Shown piece after piece: positions 36,767 to 45,934 of a stretch of 64,000 bases of DNA. The stretch comes from CAVSWT01 sp963777515. GTDB taxonomy: Bacteria > Bacteroidota > Ignavibacteria > Ignavibacteriales > Ignavibacteriaceae. Numbering within the stretch: the first letter of the stretch is position 1; the number at the start of each line of letters is the position of its first letter. Made by a program: the position numbers and the translations under genes. Location: the NCBI GenBank assembly GCA_963777515.1, contig CAVZQU010000015.1:1-64000 (forward strand), written 5' to 3'. The notes under the pieces were generated by a model that worked only from the letters and a program-made list of their open reading frames with translations, was not told where the DNA came from and did not search any database.

Positions 36767-37135
36767 ATGATTGAGCAATATATTCCAATATTTTTAGTGA
36801 TTGCAGTCGCCGTGGTATTTGCAGCCGGAACTGTATTTTCGTCTAATATTTTTGGTCCGCAAAGACCAAATGCAGAAAAAGAATCAACATATGAAAGCGG
36901 TATGAAACCGGTAGGGTCAACTGATGAACGTGTTTCGGTAAAGTACTATTTAGTTGCAATGCTATTTATAATTTTTGATATCGAAGTAATTTTTGTTTAT
37001 CCGTGGGCCGTTCAGTTTAAGAAAATGTTTGCTCAATTAGGAACCCCGGTTTTTATATCGATGCTTGTATTTTTGATTGTTCTCGAGTTAGGATATTTGT
37101 ATGTGTATAAGAAAGGCGGATTCAAATGGGATTAG
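36767..37135 (+). CDS. nuoA: NADH-quinone oxidoreductase subunit A
   Basis: NuoA is a small membrane-arm subunit of respiratory complex I. The 122-residue protein has three membrane helices (IPIFLVIAVAVVFAAG, YYLVAMLFIIFDIEVIFVYPW, VFISMLVFLIVLELGYLYVY), and the loop NAEKESTYESGMKPVGS carries the conserved ESG before the FDIE motif that contacts quinone-channel subunits. It overlaps nuoB by ten bases. It is the first gene of nuoABCDEF. Confidence 0.95.
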   Translation: MIEQYIPIFLVIAVAVVFAAGTVFSSNIFGPQRPNAEKESTYESGMKPVGSTDERVSVKYYLVAMLFIIFDIEVIFVYPWAVQFKKMFAQLGTPVFISMLVFLIVLELGYLYVYKKGGFKWD

Positions 37136-37647
37136 AAGCTAAATTAAATAAAGAAGGATTTGTAACCACAACAGTTGATGCCATGGTAGCCTGGGCAAGA
37201 GAAAGTTCTGTTTGGCCCATGCCGATGGGAATTTCCTGCTGTGCAATTGAAATGATGGCAGTTGGCGGACCTAAATATGATATTGCACGTTTTGGTTCTG
37301 AAGTTATGAGATTTACTCCTCGCCAATGTGATTTAATGATTGTTGCCGGAACCGTAACTTATAAAATGTCTCACGTAGTTAGAAAAATATTTGACCAGAT
37401 GCCCGACCCTAAATGGGTGATTGCCATGGGTGCCTGCACTTCATCAGGAGGAATGTATAGGTCATATCCGGTTGTGCAGGGAATTGACCAATTTTTACCT
37501 GTTGATATTTATCTTGCTGGATGCCCGCCGCGTCCTGACAATCTATTAAATGCCCTCATTCAAATTCAGGAAAAAATTAAAAGAACTAAAGCACGGGATT
37601 TTCAAGATAGAAAGCTTCCTGAACTTTCAGTAGTCCAAAATAATTAG
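37126..37647 (+). CDS. nuoB: NADH-quinone oxidoreductase subunit B
   Basis: NuoB holds iron-sulphur cluster N2, the last electron carrier before quinone. In the 173-residue sequence the cluster ligands are in SCCAIEMMA (two adjacent cysteines), GACTSSGG and AGCPPRPD. The family features WPMPMGISCCAIE and RFGSEVMRFTPRQCDLMIVAGTVTYKM are also present. It starts within the end of nuoA and is followed by nuoC after 14 bases. It lies at the junction of the peripheral and membrane arms, on the cytoplasmic side. Confidence 0.97.
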   Translation: MGLEAKLNKEGFVTTTVDAMVAWARESSVWPMPMGISCCAIEMMAVGGPKYDIARFGSEVMRFTPRQCDLMIVAGTVTYKMSHVVRKIFDQMPDPKWVIAMGACTSSGGMYRSYPVVQGIDQFLPVDIYLAGCPPRPDNLLNALIQIQEKIKRTKARDFQDRKLPELSVVQNN

Positions 37648-37661
37648 AGTTAAAATACAGA

Positions 37662-38150
37662 ATGGATATAAAAGAATTAGTCAGTAATAAATTGAAGGAA
37701 AAATTTCCTGAAATTAAATTTGATGTTATTGAGTATAAAGGCGAATTAACTTACTCATTCGATAAAAAATTTGTTGTTGCGGTTTGTGATTTTTTAAAGA
37801 AAGATTCAGACCTTGAATTTTTAATGTGTGAAGATATAACTGCAATCGATTGGGCTAAAAGAAAAAATAGATTCACAGTTGTTTATCACATTTTCTCATT
37901 AAAGAATAAATTTAGATTAAGCCTTAAAGCTGATGTTGATGAAGAAGATTGTAAAATTGATTCGGTTACTTCAGTTTGGAAAACCGCAAACTGGCATGAA
38001 AGAGAAACTTATGATATGTACGGCATTACATTTAATAATCATCCAGATTTAAGAAGAATGTATATGCCTGAAGATTTTGAATATCACCCGTTAAGAAAGG
38101 ATTTCCCTTTGATGGGAATTCCGGGTTCATTATCACTACCAAAGAAATAG
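37662..38150 (+). CDS. nuoC: NADH-quinone oxidoreductase subunit C
   Basis: NuoC (30-kDa type) is a cofactor-free peripheral-arm subunit. The 162-residue protein has the signature ERETYDMYGITFNNHPDLRRMYMPEDFEYHPLRKDFPL, with the ERExxDMxG and HPxLxRI-like elements. It is a separate gene from nuoD, unlike the nuoCD fusion of E. coli. It starts 14 bases after nuoB and ends 19 bases before nuoD. Confidence 0.95.
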   Translation: MDIKELVSNKLKEKFPEIKFDVIEYKGELTYSFDKKFVVAVCDFLKKDSDLEFLMCEDITAIDWAKRKNRFTVVYHIFSLKNKFRLSLKADVDEEDCKIDSVTSVWKTANWHERETYDMYGITFNNHPDLRRMYMPEDFEYHPLRKDFPLMGIPGSLSLPKK

Positions 38151-38169
38151 AATTTAGAAATAGAATACT

Positions 38170-39423
38170 ATGGAAAAACTGACAAAAGATGATGTTCATC
38201 CCAAAATAATTGAAGCATTATTAGGTGCTGACAGCGATATTACTGTTGAAGATGCATTAGAAAATGAAATGATTTTGAACATGGGCCCGCAGCATCCTGC
38301 GACTCATGGTGTGCTTAGAGTTTTATTAAGACTGGATGGAGAAACCGTTATAGCCAGTGTTCCTGAGCTTGGTTATCTTCATAGAGGGTATGAAAAGCTT
38401 GCTGAGAATATGAGCTATTACGAATTCATTCCTCACACTGACCGTCTTGATTATCTTTCTCCTTTATCAAACAATGTTGCTTATGTATTGGCAGTTGAAA
38501 AACTTGCTGGTATAGAAGCCCCTCCCCGTGCTCAATATATAAGAATGATTATTCATGAATTGTCACGTGTTGCTTCTCATCTTATTGCTATTGGCGCTCT
38601 TGCTATGGATGTCGGTGCTTTAACAGTGTTTTTGTGGACACTTAGAGAAAGAGAAAAAATATTAAATATCTGGGATGTACTTTGCGGTGCAAGATTTACT
38701 ACAAGCTACACTCGTATTGGAGGTGTTGCAAATGATATCCCTCCCGAAGCAATGTCGGAATTGAAATGGTTTGTTGACCAGTTTGATGAAAACCTAACTG
38801 AATGTGAGGCGCTTCTAAATAAAAATAGAATTTTTGTTGAACGCCTTGAAAATGTCGGCGTAATAAATAAAGAAGATGCAATTGACATGGGTTTAACAGG
38901 CCCAAGTTTAAGAGGCAGCGGTGTTGAACATGATTTAAGAAGATCTGACCCGTATTTGTTTTATAACGATATGGATTTTAAAGTTCCGGTTTATAACGAA
39001 GGCGATTGTTTAGCAAGATATTTTGTTCGTGTTGATGAAGCAAGAGAAAGTATCAAAATTGTTAAACAGGTTTTAAGTAAAATGCAGCCAGGCGAAGTTA
39101 TATTAAATCAACCTAAAAAAGTTCTTCCGCATAAAACAGAAATTTATTCTAAGATGGAAGAGCTTATTCATGATTTTATGATTGTTAATTTTGGAATCAA
39201 TCCGCCGGTTGGCGAAATATATCATGCAGTTGAAAATCCGAAAGGAGAACTTGGATTTTACCTCGTTAGTAAGGGTGATGGAAAGCCCTGGAAGTGTAAA
39301 ATCCGCAGTCCCAGTTTTGTTAATCTGCAGTCGTTGCCGCATATGGTAAAAGGACAAATGGTTTCCGATGTTGTTGCAATTATTGGAAGCATTGACCCGA
39401 TTATGGGCGAAGCGGATAAGTAA
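38170..39423 (+). CDS. nuoD: NADH-quinone oxidoreductase subunit D
   Basis: NuoD (49-kDa type) forms the quinone-binding pocket together with NuoB. The 417-residue protein shows LNMGPQHPATHGVLRVLL with the pocket histidine, ELGYLHRGYEKLAE, THTDRLDY-like PHTDRLDYLSPL and the C-terminal DPIMGEADK close. NiFe-hydrogenase-type metal ligands are absent, as expected. A palindromic repeat separates it from nuoE, the only break in an otherwise compact operon. Confidence 0.97.
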   Translation: MEKLTKDDVHPKIIEALLGADSDITVEDALENEMILNMGPQHPATHGVLRVLLRLDGETVIASVPELGYLHRGYEKLAENMSYYEFIPHTDRLDYLSPLSNNVAYVLAVEKLAGIEAPPRAQYIRMIIHELSRVASHLIAIGALAMDVGALTVFLWTLREREKILNIWDVLCGARFTTSYTRIGGVANDIPPEAMSELKWFVDQFDENLTECEALLNKNRIFVERLENVGVINKEDAIDMGLTGPSLRGSGVEHDLRRSDPYLFYNDMDFKVPVYNEGDCLARYFVRVDEARESIKIVKQVLSKMQPGEVILNQPKKVLPHKTEIYSKMEELIHDFMIVNFGINPPVGEIYHAVENPKGELGFYLVSKGDGKPWKCKIRSPSFVNLQSLPHMVKGQMVSDVVAIIGSIDPIMGEADK

Positions 39424-39440
39424 AGTCAAAGTTCAAAAAT

Positions 39441-39466
39441 GTCACACTGAGCTTGTCGAAGTGTGA
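39441..39466. repeat. Palindromic repeat between nuoD and nuoE
   Basis: TCACACT (39442-39448) and AGTGTGA (39460-39466) flank GAGCTTGTCGA. The same core occurs in the MITE-like element before dapA (57403-57521). It is transcribed within the nuo operon and could stabilise the upstream mRNA end. Confidence 0.55.
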
Positions 39467-39503
39467 TTTTAATATTAAATAAAAATAATTCTTCAAGTTA
39501 GTT

Positions 39504-39986
39504 ATGAGTTTCAAGTATTCAGAAGAGAACCAAAAAAAGATAGAGGATATCTTAAAAAAATATCCTGTTAAAAAACCTGCAGTTATGCCTTTGCTGTGGC
39601 TCGCGCAAGAACAAAATGGTTGGATATCCGGTGAAGTAATGAGTGAAGTTGCTGACATTCTTGAAATGACGAAAGAAGAAGTTTTGGGAATTGTAACTTT
39701 TTATACCATGTATTTCCAAAAGCCAATGGGAAAAAATCATATTCAAGTCTGCACAAATGTTTCTTGCATGCTTAGGGGCGGATATGAAATTTTTGATAAA
39801 GTAAAAGAGAAACTTGGCATTAATAACATGGAAGTTACTGATGATAAACAGTTTTCTTTAGAAGAAGTTGAATGCATGGGTTCTTGCGGAACTGCTCCAA
39901 TGATTGCAGTTAATGAAGATTATTTTGAAAACTTGACAATAGAAAAAGTTGATAGCATTTTAGAATCACTTAAGAATAAAAATTAA
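39504..39986 (+). CDS. nuoE: NADH-quinone oxidoreductase subunit E
   Basis: NuoE (24-kDa type) carries the [2Fe-2S] cluster N1a in the NADH module. The 160-residue thioredoxin-like protein has ligands in VCTNVSCML (C-x4-C) and ECMGSCGTAP (C-x3-C). The N-terminal helical part (YPVKKPAVMPLLWLAQEQNGWIS) is typical. The stop shares one base with the nuoF start (TAATG). Confidence 0.96.
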   Translation: MSFKYSEENQKKIEDILKKYPVKKPAVMPLLWLAQEQNGWISGEVMSEVADILEMTKEEVLGIVTFYTMYFQKPMGKNHIQVCTNVSCMLRGGYEIFDKVKEKLGINNMEVTDDKQFSLEEVECMGSCGTAPMIAVNEDYFENLTIEKVDSILESLKNKN

Positions 39987-41308
39987 TGGAAAAAATAGTT
40001 CTTCCCGATATAAAAGATTTACACTTAATTAATGTTTATGTTGAAAACGGCGGTTACACAGCAATTAAAAAAGCGCTGGGAATGTCGACTGATGATATTA
40101 TTGACCAGGTAAAAAAATCCGGTTTAAGAGGTAGAGGCGGAGCTGCATTTTCTGCGGGTTTAAAATGGAGCTTCATGCCTAAGACAACTGATAAACCAAA
40201 ATATCTTTGTGTCAACGGGGATGAAAGCGAACCAGGTTCCTTTAAAGACAGACAGATTTTTGAGTACAACCCTCATCAAATGATTGAAGGAATTTTAATT
40301 ACCTGTTATGCAATCGGTGCTAAGACTGCATACATTTATATTCGAGGCGAGTACCACAAATGGATTAAGTTAGCAGAAAAAGCTTTAGCTGATGCTTATG
40401 AAAACGGGTATGTCGGTGAGAAGATGAAGGAAAAATACGGAACAGATTTTTATTGTGATATTTATATTCATAAAGGTGCCGGCGCTTATATCTGCGGCGA
40501 AGAATCTTCTTTAATGAATTCACTTGAAGGTAAAAGAGGTTATCCAAGAGTTAAGCCTCCTTTCCCTGCACAGAATGGTTTGTGGGGCAATCCAACAACA
40601 ATTAATAATGTTGAAACTTTAACAAACATTCCTCCAATTATAAATAAAGGATGGGAATGGTTTTCACAAATAGGCGAACCAAAACATCCCGGAACAATTC
40701 TTTACGGTGTAAGCGGACATGTGAACAAACCAGGAATTTATGAATTACCTTCCGGTACTTTGTTGACAGATATTATTTATAACTATGCCGGCGGAGTTCC
40801 AAACAATAAAAAAATACTTTGTGTTATTCCAGGTGGTTCTTCCATGCCTCCTTTGAGAGGAGACCAGCTTGAAGGTGTGAAAATGGATGCTGAATCATTA
40901 AAAGCTGTTGGTTCTTCAATCGGTACGGCCGGAGTAATGGTAATGGATGAAGATACCGATTTAGTTAAAGTTTTAGCCCGCATTGCAAAATTTTATTATC
41001 ATGAAAGCTGCGGGCAATGCACTCCTTGCCGTGAAGGAACCGGTTGGATGCTGAAAATATTAAATAGAATTTTAGCAGGTAAAGGCTCAACACATGATTT
41101 GGATTTATTGATTACCGTTGCAAGTAATATTGAAGGAAATACAATTTGTGCTTTGGGTGAAGCTGCCGCATGGCCGGTTAGACACATGGTTACAAGATTT
41201 AGAGATTACTTTGAAAAACGAGTAAGCCAGCAAGTTGATTTGCCGGTAATAAATAAAGTTCATTCAATGAGGCATACTTATAATCCACTGGCGGAAGTAA
41301 AAAATTAA
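39986..41308 (+). CDS. nuoF: NADH-quinone oxidoreductase subunit F
   Basis: NuoF (51-kDa type) binds NADH, FMN and [4Fe-4S] cluster N3. The 440-residue protein has the NADH/FMN region GLRGRGGAAFSAGLKWSFMP, the FMN-site GAGAYICGEESSLMNSLEGKRGYPR, and the cluster ligands in ESCGQCTPCREGTGW plus a later cysteine in NTICALGEAAAWP. It ends the local operon at a strong terminator. The remaining complex I genes (nuoG-N) are not in the window, so the cluster is split in this genome. Confidence 0.97.
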   Translation: MEKIVLPDIKDLHLINVYVENGGYTAIKKALGMSTDDIIDQVKKSGLRGRGGAAFSAGLKWSFMPKTTDKPKYLCVNGDESEPGSFKDRQIFEYNPHQMIEGILITCYAIGAKTAYIYIRGEYHKWIKLAEKALADAYENGYVGEKMKEKYGTDFYCDIYIHKGAGAYICGEESSLMNSLEGKRGYPRVKPPFPAQNGLWGNPTTINNVETLTNIPPIINKGWEWFSQIGEPKHPGTILYGVSGHVNKPGIYELPSGTLLTDIIYNYAGGVPNNKKILCVIPGGSSMPPLRGDQLEGVKMDAESLKAVGSSIGTAGVMVMDEDTDLVKVLARIAKFYYHESCGQCTPCREGTGWMLKILNRILAGKGSTHDLDLLITVASNIEGNTICALGEAAAWPVRHMVTRFRDYFEKRVSQQVDLPVINKVHSMRHTYNPLAEVKN

Positions 41309-41316
41309 GCAAAAAA

Positions 41317-41345
41317 AATCCTCTTAAATTTAAGAGGATTTTTTG
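41317..41345. terminator. Bidirectional terminator between nuoF and ferritin
   Basis: A perfect palindrome of 24 bases (41317-41340, AATCCTCTTAAA and its complement) has A-runs on the left and T-runs on the right. It can therefore terminate both the nuo operon and the convergent ferritin gene. Confidence 0.9.
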
Positions 41346-41364
41346 TTTTTAATAAAACTTAAAA

Positions 41365-41877
41365 TTATTTCTTACCCTTCTTCGCAAACCTTGCTCTCAT
41401 CCCCATTTCTCTATCAAGCAAAAATATTCCGTTTTTATTATCGCCGACTAACTTCATTCTTTCAAGTAATTTTATTGAAGTAGCTTCTTCTTCGACCTGT
41501 TCGCTTACAAACCATTGCAAAAAATTATTGGTTGCATAATCTTTTTCGGTCATGGATATTTCAACCAAATCATCAATAGATTGAGTAACTTTCTGTTCTT
41601 GTTTAAGCATATCCTGAAAAACTTCCAGCGGTGTTTTCCAGGTTAATTTAGGCACGTCAATCTTTTGGAGAGTTACCTTTCCATTTACTTGATGAATGTA
41701 ATCAAAAATTTTCATAGCGTGGCTTGTTTCTTCCTGCGATTGTAATCTCATCCAGCTTGCAAATCCCGACAAATTTTCTGCCTCAAAATATGCAGCCATA
41801 GCTAAATAAGCATAAGAAGAAAACATTTCTTCATTTAATTGTTTGTTCAAGGCTTTTAACATTTTTTCTTTGACCAT
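41365..41877 (-). CDS. ftnA: Ferritin
   Basis: Ferritin oxidises Fe(II) and stores iron in a 24-subunit shell. The 170-residue four-helix protein carries the ferroxidase ligands in LNEEMFSSYAYLAMAAYFE, QSQEETSHAMKIFDYIHQ (ExxH) and WFVSEQVEEEATS. There is no haem-binding methionine typical of bacterioferritin, so it is the non-haem FtnA type. It starts at ATG 41875-41877 behind GAGGGTG and ends at the shared terminator. A promoter with the common motif lies about 55 bases upstream. Confidence 0.95.
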   Translation of the reverse strand: MVKEKMLKALNKQLNEEMFSSYAYLAMAAYFEAENLSGFASWMRLQSQEETSHAMKIFDYIHQVNGKVTLQKIDVPKLTWKTPLEVFQDMLKQEQKVTQSIDDLVEISMTEKDYATNNFLQWFVSEQVEEEATSIKLLERMKLVGDNKNGIFLLDREMGMRARFAKKGKK

Positions 41878-41932
41878 AACACACCCTCGTATGAAATTAT
41901 TGGATAGTTTTTTAAATTGGATTAATTGGCTT

Positions 41933-41963
41933 CAAATGTAGTTAAATGTTTACTTTGCTTCAA
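41933..41963 (-). promoter_or_regulatory. Promoter of the ferritin gene
   Basis: Read on the reverse strand: TTGAAG (41963-41958), 17 bases, TACATTTG (41940-41933), an exact TAnnTTTG. The -35 box matches TTGACA at four of six positions. No Fur-box-like palindrome is obvious around it. Confidence 0.6.
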
Positions 41964-42164
41964 TGATTTAGGCAATATTTCAAATAAATTTTTCATTCTT
42001 TGCTATTTTAAACAGATTTTTTCAAAATCATTTTAAGACGCCAAATTATACCGGAAAAAGTGTTGGCATCACAATTTTCTCACCTTTTAATTCGATTCAC
42101 AATTCAGTATATTTGCCCACTAAAAATAGAATATTATTCACATTTTAAATAAATAAAATAACCT

Positions 42165-44345
42165 ATGCTAAGTTTAAAAAATCTCAATAACGAACAAAAA
42201 AAAGCAGTAGAGTACATTGAAGGCCCTTCAATGGTAATAGCCGGTGCAGGTTCGGGGAAAACAAAAGTTTTAACTTATAAAGTTGCCTATCTAATAGAAA
42301 ACGGCTATGAGCCGGATAGTATTTTAGCTTTAACTTTTACAAATAAAGCCGCTAATGAAATGAAAGAAAGAATCATTGAGTTAGTAGGAACGAAAGCTAA
42401 GGCAATTTGGATGGGAACTTTCCATTCTATTTTTGCGCGTATTTTGAGAACTGAAGCCGCTAACATTAATTACAAAACTAACTTTTCAATTTATGATGCG
42501 GAAGATTCTCTCTCGATGGTTTCAAATATTCTGTCCGAATTTAATATTGAAATTGAAGGTGTGACTGCCAATTCAATTAGGCATAGAATTAGTTTTTTAA
42601 AAAACCATATGATTATGCCGCCTGAATTTAAACAGCATCATATCAATACATTTATTGATGAAAAAATTTCTGAAGTTTATGATGAATACCAGAAGAGATT
42701 AGTTATAAATAATTCTATGGATTTTGATGATTTGCTATTGAATCCGATCAAGCTATTTAATGAGAATCCCAAAATTCATCAAAAATATCAAAAGAGATTT
42801 CAGTATTTATTGGTTGATGAATTTCAGGATACAAACAAAGCTCAATATGAATTATTAAAAATGCTTGTTAGTAAAAAAGGGAGCATAACCGTTGTTGGTG
42901 ATGATGCCCAAAGTATTTATAGCTGGAGAGGTGCTAATATCGGTAACATGTTTGATTTCGAAAAAGAATTTCCGAAACATAAATTATTCAAGCTCGAACA
43001 GAATTACCGTTCAACTAAAGTAATTTTACAGGCTGCAGATTCAGTTATAAAAAATAACAAGGAACAAATTGTAAAAACTTTATGGACAGAAAATAATGAC
43101 GGTGAGCTTTTAACTTTAGTAAAATGCTCGGATGAAAAAGATGAAGCTGCACAAATTGCAAAATATATAAAAAAGGAAATCTCAAAAAAGAAATTATCAT
43201 TAAAAGATTTTGCAATTTTATATAGAACAAATGCACAGTCACGTGCTCTTGAAGATGCTTTTAGAAGAGAAAAAATGCCTTATAAAATTATTGGAGGTAT
43301 TGAGTTTTATAAACGAAAAGAAGTAAAAGATATAGTAGCTTATTTAAGAGTGATTGCAAATCAAAATGATGAAGAAAGTTTGCTGCGGATTATGAATTTC
43401 CCTCAAAGAGGAATTGGCAGCACCACTGTTACCCGTATGATTGCTTTTGCTCGAAAGCTTAATCTTACATTGTTTGATACGATGTCGAGAGTATTTGAAG
43501 TAATTGATATCAAAGAGAGAATTCAGAAAAACGTAAAAGGTTTCAAAATATTATTAGATAAATATATAGATCTAAAAGATAAGCTTTCAGTTGGTGAATT
43601 ATCACGGGCTTTAGTTGATGAGCTGGGAATTTTAAGAATGTTCAAGGATGAGCATACCCCAGAGGCTACTCAAAAATGGGAAAACATAAATGAACTTCTT
43701 TCCGCTTTGAGTGAATTTTCAAATTCAAATAAAGACGCAAAGCTTGAACAATATCTTGAAGAAGTTTCTTTAATCTCAGATGTTGATTTATACAAAGAGG
43801 GAAGTAATGTAGTTACAATGCTAACAATCCATAGCTCTAAAGGATTGGAATTCCCGATAGTATTCATTTCAGGATGTGAAGAAGATATTTTCCCTCTTTC
43901 AAACAAGTTCAGCAGTGACGCTTCAGTAGAAGAAGAAAGAAGATTATTTTATGTCGCTGTAACACGTGCACAGGAAAAAGTATATTTATCTCATGCTCGT
44001 TCAAGATACCGTTTCGGCGAAGTTGCTTATCAAAGCCGTTCCAGGTTTATTGATGAGTTGGACGATAAAACATATACTGAAATTAATGGAAGTATTGGAA
44101 GGAAATCAAACCGTAAAACTAAAAAAGAACAATACTACGAATACTTTGAAAAAGTTGATTACGAAGATTTCAACCAGGAAAATAAATCACTTCGCCCGGG
44201 AAGCAGGGTAATGCATGATAAATTTGGATTGGGAAAAGTAACTGCTGTAACAGGTGCCGGTGAAATGCAAAAGGCTACTGTTGTTTTTGAAGGGAATAAT
44301 GTAAAGCAATTGATGCTTAAATTTGCAAAGTTAAAAGTTCTTTAA
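42165..44345 (+). CDS. pcrA: UvrD/PcrA-family ATP-dependent DNA helicase
   Basis: This superfamily 1A 3'-5' helicase acts in nucleotide-excision and replication-linked repair. The 726-residue protein has the Walker A motif AGAGSGKTKVL, motif Ia ALTFTNKAANEM, Walker B LLVDEFQDTN, motif III VGDDAQSIYSWRGA, motif IV LEQNYRST, motif V TIHSSKGLEFPIVFISG and motif VI VAVTRAQEKVYLSH. The C-terminal segment (SRVMHDKFGLGKVTAV) is the Tudor-like tail of PcrA/UvrD, which favours this identity over Rep. It has its own terminator. TATATTTG at 42108-42115 may be its -7 box, but the -35 is poor. Confidence 0.95.
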   Translation: MLSLKNLNNEQKKAVEYIEGPSMVIAGAGSGKTKVLTYKVAYLIENGYEPDSILALTFTNKAANEMKERIIELVGTKAKAIWMGTFHSIFARILRTEAANINYKTNFSIYDAEDSLSMVSNILSEFNIEIEGVTANSIRHRISFLKNHMIMPPEFKQHHINTFIDEKISEVYDEYQKRLVINNSMDFDDLLLNPIKLFNENPKIHQKYQKRFQYLLVDEFQDTNKAQYELLKMLVSKKGSITVVGDDAQSIYSWRGANIGNMFDFEKEFPKHKLFKLEQNYRSTKVILQAADSVIKNNKEQIVKTLWTENNDGELLTLVKCSDEKDEAAQIAKYIKKEISKKKLSLKDFAILYRTNAQSRALEDAFRREKMPYKIIGGIEFYKRKEVKDIVAYLRVIANQNDEESLLRIMNFPQRGIGSTTVTRMIAFARKLNLTLFDTMSRVFEVIDIKERIQKNVKGFKILLDKYIDLKDKLSVGELSRALVDELGILRMFKDEHTPEATQKWENINELLSALSEFSNSNKDAKLEQYLEEVSLISDVDLYKEGSNVVTMLTIHSSKGLEFPIVFISGCEEDIFPLSNKFSSDASVEEERRLFYVAVTRAQEKVYLSHARSRYRFGEVAYQSRSRFIDELDDKTYTEINGSIGRKSNRKTKKEQYYEYFEKVDYEDFNQENKSLRPGSRVMHDKFGLGKVTAVTGAGEMQKATVVFEGNNVKQLMLKFAKLKVL

Positions 44346-44360
44346 ATTTAATTTAGATAA

Positions 44361-44397
44361 CAAACCCAATTTCTCAAAGAAATTGGGTTTGTGTTTG
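44361..44397 (+). terminator. Terminator after pcrA
   Basis: CAAACCCAATTTCT (44361-44374) pairs perfectly with AGAAATTGGGTTTG (44378-44391), a 14-bp stem with a three-base loop, followed by TGTTTG. It lies 15 bases after the helicase stop. Confidence 0.85.
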
Positions 44398-44494
44398 CTC
44401 TGTTCTTAATTTTTATTTTGAAAATCTGTTCTTAAAAAAATAAATTAAATCTAAATATAGAGAATAGATGTAAAAAGAAACCAGGAGTAATAAT

Positions 44495-45871
44495 ATGTCT
44501 ATTGCACCAAAAAAATTAGCAATCTTAGTTGGCGGCGGACCAGCGCCGGGAATAAATAGTGTTATAGGTGCAGCTACAATTCGTGCTGCGCTTGAAGGTG
44601 TTGAAGTTATAGGAATTAAGGACGGCTTTAAATGGATAATGCAGGGTGATATTTCACATACAAAAGAACTTACCATTCATAACGTAAGCCGCATACATTT
44701 TAGAGGCGGTTCCTATATCGGAATTGCAAGGAATAATCCTACCAAAGATAAAAAGCATCTTGAGAATACCGTAACTTCACTTTTAAGATTAAATGTTGAT
44801 AAGCTCATTACCATTGGAGGTGACGATACAGCTTTCAGTGCATTAAAAGTTGAAGAGATGGCTGCCGGCAGAATTAAGGTTGCGCACGTTCCAAAAACAA
44901 TTGATAATGACCTTGACCTTCCTCACGGTATCCCAACCTTTGGATTCCAAACAGCGCGTCATATTGGAGTTGAGGTTGTAAAAAATTTAATGGTTGATGC
45001 ACAAACTACTTCACGATGGTATTTTGTTGTATCTATGGGAAGAAAAGCCGGGCATCTTGCTTTGGGAATTGGAAAAGCAACAGGCGCAACTTTAACTTTA
45101 ATCCCTGAAGAGTTCAGTAAATCGGTAGTTAGCTTTTCTCACATTGTTGATGTTCTTGTTGGCGCAATTATTAAACGATTGAGCTATGGCAGAACTGATG
45201 GTGTTGCAATACTGGCAGAAGGCTTGGTTGAACATCTCGATCCAAAGGATATGGAAAAGCTGGTGAATATTGAAAGAGATGCTCACGACAATATTCGAAT
45301 TGCGGAGGTAAATTTTGGAGAGATATTAAAATATAAAGTTCAAGAAAGGCTAAAAGATTTTGATCTTAAAGCTACAATAGTTGCTAAGAATATTGGATAC
45401 GAATTAAGATGCGCAGATCCTATTCCTTATGATATGGAATATACAAGAGACTTAGGATTTTCTGCTGCACAGTTTGTTCTTTCAGGCGGAAATGGAGCTA
45501 TGGTATCAATTCAGAACGGCCATTTTGTTCCTATGTTTTTCAAAGATATAATTGACCCGGTAACGAAGAAAACAAAAGTTAGAATGGTGGATCCAAGTTC
45601 TGAAACTTTCTATATAGCTAGAAGATATATGCTTCGATTAAATAAAGCTGATTTTGAAGATCCGCACGAACTGGCAAAATATGCTGCAACCTGCGGAATA
45701 TCCTTAGAGGAATTCAGAAAGCAATTCTATTATTTAATAGAAAATGATTTACTTTATAAAAATATTGAAGATGGAAGCTTCAAGCTTGCTGCAAATGAAA
45801 CCAATGAAGCATTCAAAGCTGTTAATGCAAATGTTAATGATGATGAAGATAATTTAGGAATTCCTCATTAG
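44495..45871 (+). CDS. pfp: 6-Phosphofructokinase, diphosphate-dependent type by active-site residues
   Basis: The 458-residue enzyme phosphorylates fructose 6-phosphate. It has the family motifs GGGPAPGINSVIGA, THRGGS-like RIHFRGGSYIG, GGDDT and PKTIDNDLDLP, then GFQTARHI and SMGRKAGHLALGIG. In ATP-dependent enzymes the first motif is GGDGS and the second is PGTIDND; aspartate and lysine at these positions are known to block ATP and to fit diphosphate. I therefore infer PPi-dependence, which makes glycolysis reversible at this step. The length suits the 400-550-residue PFP group. ATG 44495 follows CAGGAG. The gene is monocistronic, between two terminators. Confidence 0.85.
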   Translation: MSIAPKKLAILVGGGPAPGINSVIGAATIRAALEGVEVIGIKDGFKWIMQGDISHTKELTIHNVSRIHFRGGSYIGIARNNPTKDKKHLENTVTSLLRLNVDKLITIGGDDTAFSALKVEEMAAGRIKVAHVPKTIDNDLDLPHGIPTFGFQTARHIGVEVVKNLMVDAQTTSRWYFVVSMGRKAGHLALGIGKATGATLTLIPEEFSKSVVSFSHIVDVLVGAIIKRLSYGRTDGVAILAEGLVEHLDPKDMEKLVNIERDAHDNIRIAEVNFGEILKYKVQERLKDFDLKATIVAKNIGYELRCADPIPYDMEYTRDLGFSAAQFVLSGGNGAMVSIQNGHFVPMFFKDIIDPVTKKTKVRMVDPSSETFYIARRYMLRLNKADFEDPHELAKYAATCGISLEEFRKQFYYLIENDLLYKNIEDGSFKLAANETNEAFKAVNANVNDDEDNLGIPH

Positions 45872-45897
45872 GAATTAATTAAATAGGATAAAATTAA

Positions 45898-45930
45898 AAA
45901 TGACATCTCTAACGGGATGTCATTTTTTTT
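45898..45930. terminator. Bidirectional terminator between pfp and proC
   Basis: AAATGACATC (45898-45907) pairs with GATGTCATTT (45916-45925) and is followed by a T-run to 45930, with an A-run on the other side. It ends pfp on one strand and the thr-proC operon on the other. Confidence 0.88.
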
Positions 45931-45934
45931 ATAC

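Noticed and set aside
41878..42164. tRNA or small RNA between ferritin and pcrA
   Set aside because: I found no cloverleaf or strong hairpin; the gap is explained by two divergent promoters.
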